A stretch of DNA of 64,000 bases from positions 103,497 to 167,496 of the forward strand of contig QANU01084588.1 of the NCBI GenBank assembly GCA_003254905.1, given 5' to 3'. Source of the stretch: Nissolia schottii (Eukaryota > Streptophyta > Magnoliopsida > Fabales > Fabaceae). The notes beneath the pieces were generated by a model that did not search any database, had not been told where the DNA came from, and was given only the letters and a program-made list of their open reading frames with translations. Of this stretch, positions 63,071-64,000 are shown in pieces. Position numbers and translations under genes: made by a program. Each line of letters begins with the position of its first letter. Position 1 is the first letter of the stretch.

Positions 63071-64000
63071 TTAGCCTATCTAATCCATGGCAATTTTTAT
63101 TAGTATATAGGAAATAAAATACCGAATTAGTGCAGTAGAATTCTTTTCCCATAAAATAGGTTTTCAAAAGAAATAGTGATGTATGATCCCTTTAAAATTC
63201 TAGATATCCTCTAGAGCCAACCATATGATTTTTATTTTTTATTTTTTATTTTCCATTCCTTTGGGTTTTGGATGTTTATCACTTCGAGTGATTCAAAGAT
63301 TATTCTCCTTTCAAAAGATGAGGAAAAATGCCGTGAAGCAAACGCATTACACAACTATGTTTGGAGCACAAAACAATGATGACTTCAAGGTGTGGTTGGC
63401 AGTCAACACTTTGCTGATGCAATATAATTGGTGTGGTGGTTCTAAGTTAATTAGCTTTTTTGATGTTTCTCAAATCAAATCAAATAAAAATGTTCGATGA
63501 TAACAGAATAAATTGTGTCTTTGCATCTGCGGAAAATGATGGTGTGTATTGAATTGGAATCAGATTCCCGAATGAAACGAACCAGGAATGGTAACACATG
63601 GCCATTAAATTACAATGGAATCATCTGAAGGAATTTTCCTTCTTTTCATTTTAAGAACAATTCCAAAGGAAATTAGTGGAAACAAACGGAGCTTAAATGA
63701 CCACTTGGAGAGCACTGCTTCACTATCTATGCCATACCATTTTTTCTTTAATTAATGTATTAGGAAACATAAAGTCCTATTGCCAATTGCCAAGTTTCTA
63801 AATTCTAATTGGTAAGCGTGAAGGGATCTCAAACCAATTTCGACTTACTTTCGCTAATTTTACTTTGAATGAACTGAATTTTATTACCACCGGCCTCAGC
63901 TATAATAATGCCTCATCTCATCGTTTTAATTTTCTAAAATTATTAAATGTTTATGGAGCATTGAATTGTGTGTTATAACAATTATTATAGCGATATTTCA
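63071..64000. other. Right-edge intergenic DNA
   Basis: No recognisable gene, RNA or element. A plus-strand open frame at 63225-63500 has no family resemblance and no splice support. Confidence 0.45.

Noticed and set aside
63225-63500. 91-codon plus-strand frame
   Set aside because: No recognisable domain and an AT-driven hydrophobic start; not supported as a gene.

Overview
The window is nuclear DNA of a flowering plant, almost certainly a eudicot. Genes carry GT-AG introns, intergenic DNA is AT-rich and full of TA/GA microsatellites, there is a nuclear-type tRNA-Cys, and the DNA transposons, MITEs, a tRNA-derived SINE and a long-terminal-repeat fossil are of plant type. Protein families and repeats fit a rosid (a legume is plausible), but I cannot name the species.

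Layout. 0-0.5 kb: first exon of an unrecognised minus-strand gene leaving the window. 0.5-5.4 kb: repeats (a MITE, an hAT-like element with target duplication, a retroelement remnant). 5.4-8.4 kb: DCD-domain Asn-rich protein (NRP type). 10.2-11.6 kb: nested element, then tRNA-Cys(GCA). 12.0-13.1 kb: intronless glutaredoxin-fold protein without active-site cysteines. 15.8-16.7 kb: hAT-like element. 17.65-18.3 kb: PADRE/DUF4228 protein. 19.3-20.9 kb: KELP (PC4-type coactivator). 21.4-23.4 kb: long-inverted-repeat element with exon-like interior. 24.2-25.7 kb: small, probably plastid, conserved protein. 26.6-29.2 kb: SKIP8-like F-box protein. 30-34.2 kb: SINE, MITE-in-MITE, hAT-like element. 34.9-40.6 kb: FTSHI1, a 15-exon plastid FtsH-like ATPase with a dead protease site. 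42.0-50.5 kb: 14-exon RING-PHD protein (At4g10930 type) with a PHRF1/SCAF-like C-terminal block. 50.5-54.7 kb: repeats including a minisatellite. 54.8-58.1 kb: CBL calcium sensor (CBL8-like). 58.9-62.1 kb: 3.2 kb TG...CA element with 5-bp target duplication (apparent solo LTR). 62.2-63.1 kb: fold-back element.

The genes do not form an operon-like system. Most are independent housekeeping or stress-response genes: transcription (KELP, RING-PHD), plastid biogenesis (FTSHI1, perhaps the small plastid protein), ubiquitin ligase targeting (SKIP8), and stress or calcium signalling (NRP, PADRE, CBL). From memory, KELP, SKIP8 and the RING-PHD gene match neighbouring Arabidopsis loci At4g10920, At4g10925 and At4g10930, so this is conserved gene order with FTSHI1 placed within it.

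I found no clear undescribed biological system. The most interesting items are the element with captured exon-like sequence, the nested MITE family with one intronic copy, the PHRF1-like tail of the RING-PHD protein, and the unusual termini and dead active sites of several host proteins. Exon borders were read by eye from splice consensus, frame continuity and family resemblance; no alignment or search was run.
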